DNA of 17,086 nt from an uncultured beta proteobacterium (GCA_903827075.1 CAIKGX010000156.1:1-17086); one strand, 5' to 3'; shown: positions 1-8,653, numbered from the stretch's first letter. Made by a program: numbers and translations. The notes: generated by a model from the sequence alone, not told the origin.

Positions 1-1080
1 GATCTGCTGCTCATAAGCAACTGCAGCACTATGGGTACCAGTTTGATGTGATGGATTTGTGTTTGGATTTACATTAGCGCTGATATTTTTTGGCGGTGTA
101 GCGGCGCCTCCATAAGCACCCTCTTTGTAACGCCAGTGCGCAGCCAAGCCATATTCCGCTTGTTGATGCATTTCTTTCGTGCGTACCTGCACCTCAAAGG
201 CGGTACCATTCTCGTCCATCACGACAGTATGGAGTGACTGGTAGCCGTTAGGCTTAGGCCTTGCAATGTAATCATCAAACTCACGCGGTACAGGCTGCCA
301 AATGTTATGGACTAAACCCAAAGTGGCATAACAAGACTTCACATCCGCCACCAAAACCCGAAATGCTCTCACGTCATACAAATTGGCGAAGTCTAAAGAC
401 TTGCCTTGCATCTTTTTCCAGATGCTGTAGATGTGTTTTGGACGACCTTGCACCTCACCAACAATATCGGCTTGCTTTAATTCTGCTTTTAAGCGAAGCA
501 CGATCTGATCAATAAAAGATTCACGCTCGATCCGTTTGCCATCTAACATCTTGGCAATATCGCGATAGAGATCGGGAGATAAAACACGAAAGGCCAGATC
601 TTCCATCTCCCACTTCATCTGCCAAATACCCAAACGATTAGCTAGAGAGGCATCAATATCGAGGATCTCTTGGGCCCAAGCTTTTGGCATCTCCATTTTT
701 TCTTTAGTGACCCAGCGCAGGGTTTGTAAGCGAGAGGCCAGGTAGATGAGGACGACACGCAAATCATCACCAAAAGCTAACAGCATTTTGCGCAACATCT
801 CTTCTTGACCTGAGATACCGAGACCACCATCGTCACGGACCAGCTTGGCCTGGGCTTGACGCAAACCCCGATAACCAATCAGCAGCTTTGCAGGCTCCTC
901 ACCAATCAGTTTGATGAGAGCTTCACGGCCATGGGTTCGTGCAATATTACTTGCGGCAGTTAAGCTCGCTTCATCGAGATGGAGTTCTTGCAGAATGTGG
1001 AGAACGCCGGCAGCATGTATTTCGGCTGGCTCACCAAACCAGCCATCGACTATTTGGGGGGTCTGGGGTGAATTTGCCAT
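1..1080 (-). CDS. relA: RelA, GTP pyrophosphokinase ((p)ppGpp synthetase), 5' part
   Basis: Translation of the minus strand from ATG at 1080 stays open for 360 codons to the window edge, so only the N-terminal half is present; the TGS and ACT regulatory part lies outside. RelA makes the alarmone (p)ppGpp from ATP and GTP/GDP on stalled ribosomes. The N-terminal region (about 40-125) has the HD-hydrolase fold outline, but the metal-binding His-Asp and the HDxxED motif are absent, and the ADRLHNMR-type segment reads ASRLQTLR (115-122). The hydrolase half should therefore be dead. The synthetase domain (about 200-320) has VGEVQGRPKHIYSIWKK (207-223), YDVRAFR (235-241), NGYQSLHT (278-285), EVQVRT (296-301) and AAHWRYKEG (313-321). 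It carries the acidic EFDD motif (267-270) typical of monofunctional RelA rather than the RxKD of bifunctional enzymes. No strong ribosome-binding site is seen before the ATG. The neighbour upstream is the fusion gene, 55 bases away on the same strand. Confidence 0.95.
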   Translation of the reverse strand, partial: MANSPQTPQIVDGWFGEPAEIHAAGVLHILQELHLDEASLTAASNIARTHGREALIKLIGEEPAKLLIGYRGLRQAQAKLVRDDGGLGISGQEEMLRKMLLAFGDDLRVVLIYLASRLQTLRWVTKEKMEMPKAWAQEILDIDASLANRLGIWQMKWEMEDLAFRVLSPDLYRDIAKMLDGKRIERESFIDQIVLRLKAELKQADIVGEVQGRPKHIYSIWKKMQGKSLDFANLYDVRAFRVLVADVKSCYATLGLVHNIWQPVPREFDDYIARPKPNGYQSLHTVVMDENGTAFEVQVRTKEMHQQAEYGLAAHWRYKEGAYGGAATPPKNISANVNPNTNPSHQTGTHSAAVAYEQQI

Positions 1081-1135
1081 GATGTAATACGAATTGTGAG
1101 GATGAATGCTCGTTTAAACAAGCATCGAGTATTGC

Positions 1136-3022
1136 TTAACTAAAGAATTCTTTAGCTAAAGCCACTTGCTCAGCTTTAACAAACGCGGGCGCATGCCCCA
1201 CCCCTGGTATGACAATGCTGCGAGCATAGGGATTGACCTTGCACATTTCAGCAACAGTTGCGGCGGAAAGCAAATCCGAATCACCACCACGCACAATCAA
1301 CATGGGAATATGAATTTGCTTAAAGGCATGCCACATTGCCATCTCACCAGCCTTTGCCATGATGGGGTTGACTGATGCAAATGGAACAGAAATATCAGGG
1401 TCGTAATGCATTGCCCATACCCCATCTTTTTCGATGAGCATGGGTCCGTTATAGATCTCCCACTCCTGCGGTGTATGGTCACCAAAAGAAGCACAGATCA
1501 CATTTAAACGTTCCAATGCATCATCGCGGTTGGTAAATGCAAATGGCTGACCCACATAGGAGCCTAAGCGTTTGATTGCTTCTGGCTCTATTCTTGGACC
1601 AACATCATTAATCAGCATCTTGCGGATGGGGCTATTGGGCATTGAGGCATAGACCATACCAATCAAACCACCCATCGAAGTACCAAACCAATCGACTTGA
1701 GCAACGCCTAGATGTTTGATTAAGCTAGCCATGTCTGCAACATACTGAGGAACGGCATAGAGCATGGGATTCTTTAAGCGGTCAGAGTCGCCACGTCCTA
1801 CAACATCAGGACAGACCACGTAATAATCCGACGACATCGCCTGCGCTAATGTTTTGAAATCACTGCCGCGTCTGGTTAAGCCATGCACACATAACAATAC
1901 TTTTGAATTACCGGGATTGCCCCAGGCGTAATAAGCCATCCGATGGGGGCCATCAGGGCTAGAGCATTCCACAAAGAAGCGATCCCCTTGGTGAATGATC
2001 TCTTCCAGCGATTGCGCTGTCGCGACATCCGGAACATCAGCTACGCAATTGCGCTCACAGACTATATCGGCGCTGACTTCTTCAGGCTGCAAGGTAACGT
2101 GATCAATGCCGTGCTTTGCAAGCAACATTTCATGAATCTGCCTCATAATCACCGGCCATTCATTGAGGTTTTCAATTTCAATATGGCCAATCAAAGCGGG
2201 AAAGCTAGGTGTCATTTCCCAAACATGTAAGTCATGCACGGCCAATACACCCGGCATTTTTTTAAGGTCACGCCCCACTTCTAAATAATCAATATGCAAT
2301 GGCACGCCCTCCATCAAAAAGTGATATGACTCACGCAAGATGGAAAAGGTCGACTTCAAAATCAATAATGAAACAAAGATAGAGAGCAAGGCATCAGCTG
2401 GCATCCACCCAGTAAATTGGATGATTAAACCAGCCAGCAAAGCGCCAACCGATCCCAATAGGTCGCCCATCACATGCACTAATGCAGCGCGGGTATTGAC
2501 GCTCTTCTTATCGTGCGACAGAACCCATGCCACCAAGATATTCATGAGTAAGCCAACGAAGGCAACCACGCTCACCGTAAAGCCATCGACTTGATGTGGT
2601 GTGTAAAAGCGGGTAATGGCCTCACTCACAATCCAAATAACCAAGGCCAACATCGCAATGCCGTTAACAAAAGCAGCTAAGGCTTCAGCACGGCCAAATC
2701 CAAATGAATGTTTAGGTGATGGTGGGCGTCTGGCAATTAACTGCGCTAATAGCGCCAAGCCAAGAGCAGCTGCATCGGTCACCATATGACCAGCATCGGA
2801 AATCAATGCCAATGATCCAGCAAAGTAGGCTGCTGCTGCCTCGACGCCCGAGAAACCCAGCGTGAGTACTAGGGCAATCAGCAATAAATTCTGATTGGAG
2901 GCTTGCCGAGTATGAGCATGTTTCGCATCCCCTCGTTTATGGGCATGCAAACTAGGATCATTCGGAGAGCTGGGATCCGAGTGAGAAGGTTTTGTAGAGT
3001 GTGAAAAGTGGAATCCCGACAT
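1136..3022 (-). CDS. Fusion protein: cation diffusion facilitator (zinc-type) transporter + alpha/beta hydrolase
   Basis: One uninterrupted 628-codon frame joins two unrelated domains. Residues about 1-40 are His-rich (HAHKR, HAHTR). Residues about 46-230 give six membrane segments of a CDF metal/proton antiporter, with metal-site motifs HMVTD in TM2 (H79, D83; also D76) and HVMGD in TM5 (H183, D187). Residues 235-312 form the cytoplasmic CDF domain, with HDLHVW (263-268) and the usual ending HGIDHVTLQPE. A linker of about 30 residues (C322, C326) follows. Residues about 345-628 are an alpha/beta hydrolase: oxyanion-type VHGLTRRG (379-386), nucleophile elbow GTSMGG (S449), probable acid D583 in GGDSDLL, and base H610 in GVGHAP. 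Its substrate cannot be told. A GGGA-type ribosome-binding site precedes ATG 3022. It lies 35 bases behind scoB and is probably co-transcribed. Exporter (Zn, Co, Cd, Fe) and esterase/hydrolase roles are family inference; the fusion itself is visible. Confidence 0.88.
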   Translation of the reverse strand: MSGFHFSHSTKPSHSDPSSPNDPSLHAHKRGDAKHAHTRQASNQNLLLIALVLTLGFSGVEAAAAYFAGSLALISDAGHMVTDAAALGLALLAQLIARRPPSPKHSFGFGRAEALAAFVNGIAMLALVIWIVSEAITRFYTPHQVDGFTVSVVAFVGLLMNILVAWVLSHDKKSVNTRAALVHVMGDLLGSVGALLAGLIIQFTGWMPADALLSIFVSLLILKSTFSILRESYHFLMEGVPLHIDYLEVGRDLKKMPGVLAVHDLHVWEMTPSFPALIGHIEIENLNEWPVIMRQIHEMLLAKHGIDHVTLQPEEVSADIVCERNCVADVPDVATAQSLEEIIHQGDRFFVECSSPDGPHRMAYYAWGNPGNSKVLLCVHGLTRRGSDFKTLAQAMSSDYYVVCPDVVGRGDSDRLKNPMLYAVPQYVADMASLIKHLGVAQVDWFGTSMGGLIGMVYASMPNSPIRKMLINDVGPRIEPEAIKRLGSYVGQPFAFTNRDDALERLNVICASFGDHTPQEWEIYNGPMLIEKDGVWAMHYDPDISVPFASVNPIMAKAGEMAMWHAFKQIHIPMLIVRGGDSDLLSAATVAEMCKVNPYARSIVIPGVGHAPAFVKAEQVALAKEFFS

Positions 3023-3057
3023 GGTGATCCCATTATTTCACTAAATGATGACGGGAG

Positions 3058-3708
3058 TTAGAAACCCGTAACGTCAACAGGGGCGCCCGTTTTGGTAATC
3101 ACTTCTTCTTTCGCAACACCGGGGGCTAGCTCTACCAATTTCAGACCCTTGGGAGTGATATCCAAAACACATAAGTCAGTAATGATGCGGCTAATGACGC
3201 CCACACCCGTTAATGGCAAGGTGCAATGAGGCAGTATCTTGAGCTCTTCAGTACCGTCTTTTTTCTTAGCAACGTGCTCCATCAGCACCACAACATGCTT
3301 TACGCCTGCCACTAAGTCCATTGCACCGCCCATGCCCTTGACCATTTTTCCTGGAATCATCCAGTTGGCCAGGTCACCATGTTCGCTCACCTGCATCGCG
3401 CCCAAGATGGCAATATTAATTTTGCCACCCCGAATCATTCCAAAGGAATCGGCTGAAGAAAAAATGGAGGAGCCAGGTATTGTGGTGATGGTTTGCTTAC
3501 CAGCATTAATGAGGTCAGCATCAATGGTCTCTTCTGTTGGAAATGGTCCAATACCTAACAAGCCATTTTCAGACTGAAGCCACACTTCCATATCTTTGGG
3601 GACGTAGTTCGCAACCAAGGTTGGCATACCAATACCAAGATTGACGTAGTAACCATCTTTTAGCTCTTTAGCAGCACGTGCTGCCATTTCTTCTCTATTC
3701 CAAGGCAT
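3058..3708 (-). CDS. scoB: 3-oxoacid CoA-transferase subunit B
   Basis: 216 residues, the usual length of the beta subunit of succinyl-CoA:3-oxoacid CoA-transferase (SCOT) and its relatives (AtoA, PcaJ). The enzyme moves CoA from succinyl-CoA or acetyl-CoA to a 3-oxoacid such as acetoacetate, in the cytoplasm, as a complex with subunit A. The catalytic glutamate that forms the glutamyl-CoA thioester is E47 in the SENG motif (46-49). Other family landmarks are NLGIGMPTLV (23-32), the GSSIFSSADSF stretch (about 79-89), GMGGAMDLV, and the C-terminal LPLTGVGVI. It follows scoA after 45 bases on the same strand, so one operon is likely. Substrate range (acetoacetate, 3-oxoadipate or other) cannot be fixed from sequence; 3-oxoadipate CoA-transferase PcaJ is the main alternative. 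Confidence 0.93.
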   Translation of the reverse strand: MPWNREEMAARAAKELKDGYYVNLGIGMPTLVANYVPKDMEVWLQSENGLLGIGPFPTEETIDADLINAGKQTITTIPGSSIFSSADSFGMIRGGKINIAILGAMQVSEHGDLANWMIPGKMVKGMGGAMDLVAGVKHVVVLMEHVAKKKDGTEELKILPHCTLPLTGVGVISRIITDLCVLDITPKGLKLVELAPGVAKEEVITKTGAPVDVTGF

Positions 3709-3753
3709 ATCGATCTTTCTAAATATCTATTTATGCTATCAATGTATTTGCGA

Positions 3754-4452
3754 TTACGCTGCTGTCAAAGTGCGCTGCTCAATCCGCTTTTCAGGGTTTG
3801 TATTCAGAACTAGGCGCTGTACGTAGATTCCAGGCGTATGAATCTGATCCGGATCCAGTTGACCGTTTTCAACGATCTCTTCTACTTCGGCTACAGTAAT
3901 CTTGCCAGCCATCGCCACTACAGGGTTGAAGTTCCGTGCCGTGTAGCGATAAACCAAATTACCTGACTTATCCGCCTTCCACGCTTTTACTAAAGAAATA
4001 TCAGAAACGATTGAACGCTCCATGATGTATTTCTCACCATCAAATTCTTTTACTTCCTTACCTTCAGCAACCAAGGTACCCACACCCGTCTTTGTATAAA
4101 AAGCCGGAATACCACAACCACCCGCACGCAGCTTCTCGGCCAAGGTGCCTTGAGGAGTAAATTCCAACTCCAATTCACCGGCTAAGAATTGGCGCTCAAA
4201 CTCTTTGTTCTCGCCAACGTAAGAAGCAACCATCTTCTTTACCTGACGTGAATTTAATAGCAGGCCCAAGCCAAAGCCATCCACACCAGCATTATTCGCA
4301 ATTGCCGTGAGGTTTTGCGCGCCTAATGTTTTAACGGCCTCAATCAAAGCCTCCGGAATACCGCAGAGCCCAAAACCGCCTACCGCAAGCTTTTGACCGT
4401 CTTTTAAGATATCCCGAAGCGCATCTACTGCTGATGGGTAAATTTTATTCAT
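3754..4452 (-). CDS. scoA: 3-oxoacid CoA-transferase subunit A
   Basis: 232 residues, full length for the alpha subunit of SCOT-type CoA-transferases (AtoD, PcaI, ScoA). Visible family motifs are the glycine loop GGFGLCGIPE (25-34), IANNAG (51-56), SYVGENKEFERQ (78-89) and FTPQGTLAEKLRAGG (98-112), then GIPAFYTKTGVGT. These build the CoA-binding part; the catalytic Glu is in subunit B just downstream. An AGGA ribosome-binding site lies 8 bases before ATG 4452. The gene is first of a probable minus-strand operon scoA-scoB-fusion, and is divergent from the ETF-QO gene across 166 bases that should hold both promoters; I could not pick a convincing -35/-10 pair there. Role: entry of acetoacetate or a related 3-oxoacid into central metabolism. 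Confidence 0.93.
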   Translation of the reverse strand: MNKIYPSAVDALRDILKDGQKLAVGGFGLCGIPEALIEAVKTLGAQNLTAIANNAGVDGFGLGLLLNSRQVKKMVASYVGENKEFERQFLAGELELEFTPQGTLAEKLRAGGCGIPAFYTKTGVGTLVAEGKEVKEFDGEKYIMERSIVSDISLVKAWKADKSGNLVYRYTARNFNPVVAMAGKITVAEVEEIVENGQLDPDQIHTPGIYVQRLVLNTNPEKRIEQRTLTAA

Positions 4453-4618
4453 GACTCTTGTCCTAATATTGCCAAAATGGGTAAAAAAGCAATCATAACG
4501 CTTTAGCCGTGAGGGCTCGTTAGCAAAGGGTATTCACCGGGATTTTGAGGCCGAGAACTACACTATCGAGGCACAATATACAAAATCGCATATTTTTAAG
4601 AATTATCGGAGAAATTGA

Positions 4619-6289
4619 ATGAATGCCCAGGAATTAGTTGCCCAATTTGGACCTCGTGACTCCATGGACTACGACCTTGTCATTGTGGGTGGAGGCCCAG
4701 CTGGTCTTTCTGCTGCAATCAAGGCAAAGCAACTTGCTCAGGAATCTGGAAAAGAAATCAGCGTCTGCGTGCTCGAAAAGGGCTCTGAAATCGGTGCTCA
4801 TATATTGTCCGGCGCGGTGATGGATCCCAAAGCCTTAACCGAGCTCTTCCCCAACTGGAAAGAGCTGGGCGCGCCATTAGATACGGAAGTTACAAAAGAT
4901 GAGTTTTTATTTCTAACAAAGGAAAGTTCGTTCAAAGTTCCCAATTGGATGTTGCCTCACTGCTTTAAGAATGAAGGCAACTACATTGTGAGTTTGGCCA
5001 ATGTGACTCGTTGGCTTGGTCAACAAGCCGAGAATCTCGGCGTAGAAATCTTCCCTGGCTTTCCAGCTGCAGAAATTTTGTACAACGATCAAGGCGCTGT
5101 CTGTGGAGTGATTACAGGCTCCATGGGCTTAGATAAAGAAGGTGAGCCCACCGATCAATTTCAATTGGGCATGGAGCTGCGCGCTAAGTACACCTTATTT
5201 GCTGAAGGCTCGCGCGGACACCTTGGTAAGCAACTGATTGCTCAGTTTGCTTTAGATGCGGATGTAGACCCCCAAAGTTATGGTCTTGGCATCAAAGAAT
5301 TATGGGAAGTAGAGCCCTCCAAGAGCAAGCCTGGTTTGGTAGTGCATACCGCCGGCTGGCCCTTAGAAAGCGATACCTATGGCGGCTCCTTCCTGTATCA
5401 CCTTGGAGATAACAAAGTAGCTGTTGGCCTAGTTGTTGGTCTCTCTTATAAGAACCCCTACCTCTCTCCTTTTGAAGAATTCCAACGCTATAAATTGCAT
5501 CCAAAAATTCGGGAAACATTCGAAGGGGGCAAACGCATTGCCTATGGTGCTCGCGCCCTGACTGCCGGTGGTTTAAATAGCCTACCAAAAACTGTTTTCC
5601 CTGGGGGTGCCTTAATTGGTTGTGATGCCGGCTTTTTAAATGCCTCGCGCATTAAAGGTAGTCATGCGGCGATTAAAACGGGCATGTTAGCGGCCCAGGC
5701 AGCAGTTGCCGCCCTCAATGAAAATCGCTCTGCGGATGTCCTTTCTGCCTATCCTGCTGCGTTCAAACAAAGCTGGCTGCATACTGAACTGAGTCAAGCG
5801 CGTAACTTCAAACCCTGGATGTCTAAAGGCCTGTATCTTGGCACCTTGATGGTGGGTTTAGAGCAAAAGCTCTTGGGTGGCAATATGCCTTGGACAATAC
5901 ATCTCAAACATGCAGATCATGAGTGCTTAGAGCCAGCAGCGCAGCATCAGCCCATTGATTATCCAAAACCAGACGGCAAGATCACCTTTGATCGCCTGTC
6001 ATCCGTATTTATTTCTAATACCAACCATGCCGAGAATCAACCCAGTCATCTCACACTAAAAGATGCTTCTGTTCCGGTAAACCTCAACCTCAAAACCTAT
6101 GCCGGCCCTGAGCAGCGTTACTGCCCTGCTGGCGTTTATGAATACGTCCAAATGGATGGCCAAGCGCGCTTACAAATTAACTCGCAGAACTGCGTGCACT
6201 GCAAAACCTGCGATATTAAAGATCCCAGCCAAAACATTATTTGGATTACGCCAGAAGGTGGTGGCGGACCTAACTACGCTGCAATGTAA
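4619..6289 (+). CDS. Electron transfer flavoprotein:ubiquinone oxidoreductase (ETF-QO)
   Basis: 556 residues, the family's normal length. It takes electrons from reduced ETF (fed by acyl-CoA and other flavin dehydrogenases) and passes them to ubiquinone at the inner membrane. The N terminus has the FAD dinucleotide-binding motif VIVGGGPAGLSAA (about 21-33). The middle has the second FAD stretch GGALIGCDAGFLNASRIKG (about 329-347) that follows the ubiquinone-binding region. The C terminus carries the 4Fe-4S ligands C502 (RYCPAGVYE) and C525, C528, C531 (NCVHCKTCD), followed by the diagnostic WITPEGGGGPNY ending. The start at 4619 is supported by GGAGA at 4608-4612, six bases ahead. It ends 3 bases from the convergent MFS gene. 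No etfAB genes are in the window. Confidence 0.96.
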   Translation: MNAQELVAQFGPRDSMDYDLVIVGGGPAGLSAAIKAKQLAQESGKEISVCVLEKGSEIGAHILSGAVMDPKALTELFPNWKELGAPLDTEVTKDEFLFLTKESSFKVPNWMLPHCFKNEGNYIVSLANVTRWLGQQAENLGVEIFPGFPAAEILYNDQGAVCGVITGSMGLDKEGEPTDQFQLGMELRAKYTLFAEGSRGHLGKQLIAQFALDADVDPQSYGLGIKELWEVEPSKSKPGLVVHTAGWPLESDTYGGSFLYHLGDNKVAVGLVVGLSYKNPYLSPFEEFQRYKLHPKIRETFEGGKRIAYGARALTAGGLNSLPKTVFPGGALIGCDAGFLNASRIKGSHAAIKTGMLAAQAAVAALNENRSADVLSAYPAAFKQSWLHTELSQARNFKPWMSKGLYLGTLMVGLEQKLLGGNMPWTIHLKHADHECLEPAAQHQPIDYPKPDGKITFDRLSSVFISNTNHAENQPSHLTLKDASVPVNLNLKTYAGPEQRYCPAGVYEYVQMDGQARLQINSQNCVHCKTCDIKDPSQNIIWITPEGGGGPNYAAM

Positions 6290-6292
6290 TGG

Positions 6293-7450
6293 CTAGCTTG
6301 CCAGTTGCTGACGTGGCCTAAGTTTTTGAATGGCCATACCTGCTAAGCCGCAAGCTAAGGCTGACATGACAAAGACATTGCGCGGTTGAGATGCATCCCA
6401 TAACCAGCCAGCGCAAAGGCCACCTAGTGTTCCGCCCAATCCATAAGAAACGGTAGCCATCAGTGCCTGACCTCGTGCTTGCAATGGGCCAGTAAACCAG
6501 CGTTGCAATAATTTAGTAGCAGCACTATGGTGAGCGGCAAACGTTCCCGCATGCATAATTTGTGCAAGAATCAGCACCGAGGTAATGGGGAAGAAGGCAA
6601 TCAATACAAAGCGAATAACGCCAATACCAAATGAGACTTGCAGTACCACCTCGGGGTCTAGGCGACTGAGTACCTTGCTCTGAAAATAAAAGAAGATCAC
6701 CTCTGCAAACACGCCTAATGCCCAGAACAAGCCAATCTGAAATTTGTTGTAACCCAAGTCCGATAGATAGAGTGAATAAAACACATAGAGTGCTGCATGG
6801 GCAAAGATCATAAAAAATCCAGAGAGCAAAAACCAGCGTACATCCGGATTAAATAAGACCACGAGGAGTTCGCCCTTCACCATCTTGCGACGTTCCATCT
6901 TAGGCTCATGCAATCGAAAGGACACCAAAGCCAGCGCAATCAACACAATCGTGCCCACAATGGGATAGAGCTCGATCCCTTTGCGTTCGAATAATTCTCC
7001 TGCAATCAGCACCATCGCAATAAAACCAATCGAACCCCATAAACGCAAACGGCCATAGCGTTTATCAAAGGAGTTATCTTTAAACAAAGCATGGACTGTT
7101 GCGGATTCACCTAAAGGCATCAAGCTACTGAGGATGGTATGTAAGACAAACATCCAGATAAAAAATGCAATATAGCTGTGTAAAAAATAGATGGATAGAA
7201 AAACCAGCGCGGCTAAGCAAGCGCAAAAGCGAATGATGCTAATACGGTTAGAAAGATAGTCTGCTAACCAGCCCCAAGAAAATGGGCCCACAATTCGGGT
7301 AATTTGCAGCATCGACATTAATACCGCTATCTCGATCACACTAAAGCCACGATCTACAAAGAACAAGCTGGCATAGGGTGAAACTAAGCCGACATAGGCA
7401 AAATATAAAAAGAAAAAGGACCCGAAGGCCCAGCGAACTGAAGGTGTCAT
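6293..7450 (-). CDS. MFS transporter, phenylpropionate/nucleoside permease-like (MFS_1-like)
   Basis: 385 residues, almost wholly hydrophobic, with about 12 predicted membrane segments. The N terminus (WAFGSFFFLYFAYVG, then SPYASLFFVDRGFS) and the short loop WGWLADYLSNR resemble the branch of the major facilitator superfamily that includes HcaT-type 3-phenylpropionate permeases and LacY-like symporters. A central basic loop (EPKMERRKMVK, about 182-192) separates the two six-helix halves. The substrate cannot be read from the sequence. It starts 15 bases after the aroC stop on the same strand, so the two are probably co-transcribed. A weak AAGAAG lies before ATG 7450. The 3' end almost touches the convergent ETF-QO gene with no clear terminator between them. 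Confidence 0.85.
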   Translation of the reverse strand: MTPSVRWAFGSFFFLYFAYVGLVSPYASLFFVDRGFSVIEIAVLMSMLQITRIVGPFSWGWLADYLSNRISIIRFCACLAALVFLSIYFLHSYIAFFIWMFVLHTILSSLMPLGESATVHALFKDNSFDKRYGRLRLWGSIGFIAMVLIAGELFERKGIELYPIVGTIVLIALALVSFRLHEPKMERRKMVKGELLVVLFNPDVRWFLLSGFFMIFAHAALYVFYSLYLSDLGYNKFQIGLFWALGVFAEVIFFYFQSKVLSRLDPEVVLQVSFGIGVIRFVLIAFFPITSVLILAQIMHAGTFAAHHSAATKLLQRWFTGPLQARGQALMATVSYGLGGTLGGLCAGWLWDASQPRNVFVMSALACGLAGMAIQKLRPRQQLAS

Positions 7451-7465
7451 GTTCGCTTCTTAAAC

Positions 7466-8581
7466 TTAATCAGTCTTTGAACCAGGGCGTGCCGCTGGAA
7501 TAGAGGAAATGGCATGGTTGACATCGCCACACTGCGCGCGATGACGCAGTGCATGATCCATTAACACTAAAGCCAACATCGCTTCAGCAATCGGAGTTGC
7601 CCGGATGCCCACACAAGGATCATGACGACCTTTGGTCTGAACGGTTATTGGCTTGCCATCCAGATCAACAGATTCTTTAGGACTCAAAATACTAGAGGTT
7701 GGTTTAATGGCAATCGACACTCTTAAATCTTGGCCACTAGAAATACCCCCCAAAGTTCCGCCTGAGTTATTGCTAGCAAAGCCATCTGTAAAAAGTTCAT
7801 CGCCGTGTTCACTGCCACGCTGTGCCACCGACTTAAAGCCTGCGCCAATCTCGACCCCTTTGACGGCATTGATTCCCATCATGGCATGGGCAATGTCAGC
7901 ATCTAACTTATCAAACAAGGGCTCACCTAAACCAATGGGTACATTACTTGCGCGCACTTCAATTTTGGCCCCACAAGAATCCCCTGCTTTGCGCAGTTCA
8001 TCCATATAGGATTCCAATTGAGGAACGATGTCGCTATTGGCTGCGAAAAAAGGATTCCCTTCGATTGCCGCAACATCTTGAAAGGGGATCTCGATTTCAC
8101 CTAATTGACTCATATAGCCATAAAACTGTGTGCCATATTTTTCTTTAAGCCATTTCTTAGCAATCGCTGCTGCTGCCACTACGGGCGCAGTCAGTCTTGC
8201 TGAAGAACGACCACCACCACGGGGATCGCGCAAACCATATTTATAGTGATATGCATAGTCCGCATGACCCGGTCTAAATGTTTGCAAAATATTGCCGTAG
8301 TCTTGACTACGGTGATCTGTATTGTGAATCAGTAATGCAATGGGAGTGCCAGTCGTGACACCCTCGTAGACGCCTGACAATATCTCGACTTTATCTTCTT
8401 CTTTACGCTGGGTCACATGCCGAGAGGTACCGGGCTTACGGCGGTCCAAATCATTTTGCAGATCAGCCTCAGAAAGCAACATTCCGGGTGGGCAGCCATC
8501 TACAACGGCTCCAATAGCGGGACCATGGGATTCACCAAAAGTAGTGACAGTAAAGAGAAGGCCTAAGGTATTTCCTGACAT
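7466..8581 (-). CDS. aroC: Chorismate synthase
   Basis: 371 residues, standard for AroC. It converts 5-enolpyruvylshikimate-3-phosphate to chorismate, the last step of the shikimate pathway, using reduced FMN. Family signatures are all present: FGESHGPAIGAV at 15-26, with the catalytic His19; the DLDRRKPGTSRHVTQR loop at 45-60 for FMN and phosphate binding; RPGHADY with the second His at 106; GGGRSSAR at 122-129; and RHDPCVGIRA in the C-terminal third. No Shine-Dalgarno is evident before ATG 8581. A GATAAT hexamer preceded by TG lies only six bases upstream (8588-8593), which raises the possibility of a leaderless transcript. The terminator of the preceding CBS gene ends 24 bases upstream. 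An MFS transporter follows in the same operon. Confidence 0.97.
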   Translation of the reverse strand: MSGNTLGLLFTVTTFGESHGPAIGAVVDGCPPGMLLSEADLQNDLDRRKPGTSRHVTQRKEEDKVEILSGVYEGVTTGTPIALLIHNTDHRSQDYGNILQTFRPGHADYAYHYKYGLRDPRGGGRSSARLTAPVVAAAAIAKKWLKEKYGTQFYGYMSQLGEIEIPFQDVAAIEGNPFFAANSDIVPQLESYMDELRKAGDSCGAKIEVRASNVPIGLGEPLFDKLDADIAHAMMGINAVKGVEIGAGFKSVAQRGSEHGDELFTDGFASNNSGGTLGGISSGQDLRVSIAIKPTSSILSPKESVDLDGKPITVQTKGRHDPCVGIRATPIAEAMLALVLMDHALRHRAQCGDVNHAISSIPAARPGSKTD

Positions 8582-8587
8582 AGCATC

Positions 8588-8596
8588 ATTATCTCA
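8588..8596 (-). promoter_or_regulatory. Possible extended -10 promoter element for aroC
   Basis: Read on the minus strand this is TGAGATAAT: a TG one base ahead of GATAAT, five of six matches to the sigma-70 -10 consensus. No good -35 hexamer sits 16-18 bases upstream because the terminator stem occupies that place. Transcription would begin close to the aroC ATG. Plausible but not proven. Confidence 0.3.
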
Positions 8597-8604
8597 TTTG
8601 TCAG

Positions 8605-8627
8605 AAAAATGGGCCCAGATGGGCCCA
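8605..8627 (-). terminator. Rho-independent terminator after the CBS-domain gene
   Basis: On the minus strand a seven-base-pair stem TGGGCCC/GGGCCCA (8610-8627) with the loop ATCT is followed at once by five T (8605-8609). It lies 27 bases beyond the stop of the CBS-domain gene and should separate that transcript from aroC. Confidence 0.8.
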
Positions 8628-8653
8628 AGAGTGCAATTCATGGATTGGGTAGT

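Noticed and set aside
261..515. 84-codon plus-strand frame opposite relA.
   Set aside because: It is fully covered by the conserved relA coding sequence on the other strand and has no ribosome-binding site or recognisable domain.
1108..1123. Inverted repeat GCTCG-TTTAAA-CAAGC before relA.
   Set aside because: Only five pairs with a wobble and no T run; neither a terminator nor a recognised operator.
1140..1155. Perfect 16-base palindrome CTAAAGAATTCTTTAG at the end of the fusion gene.
   Set aside because: It lies inside the last codons (KEFFS), has no G+C stem and no following T tract, so it is most simply chance within coding sequence.
4453..4618. Search for promoters in the scoA/ETF-QO divergent gap.
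   Set aside because: TATACA and TTGAGG occur, but at a 26-base spacing; no pair with acceptable spacing and match could be supported.
7653..8148. Plus-strand frames of 118 and 66 codons opposite aroC.
   Set aside because: They are antisense shadows of a strongly conserved enzyme gene.
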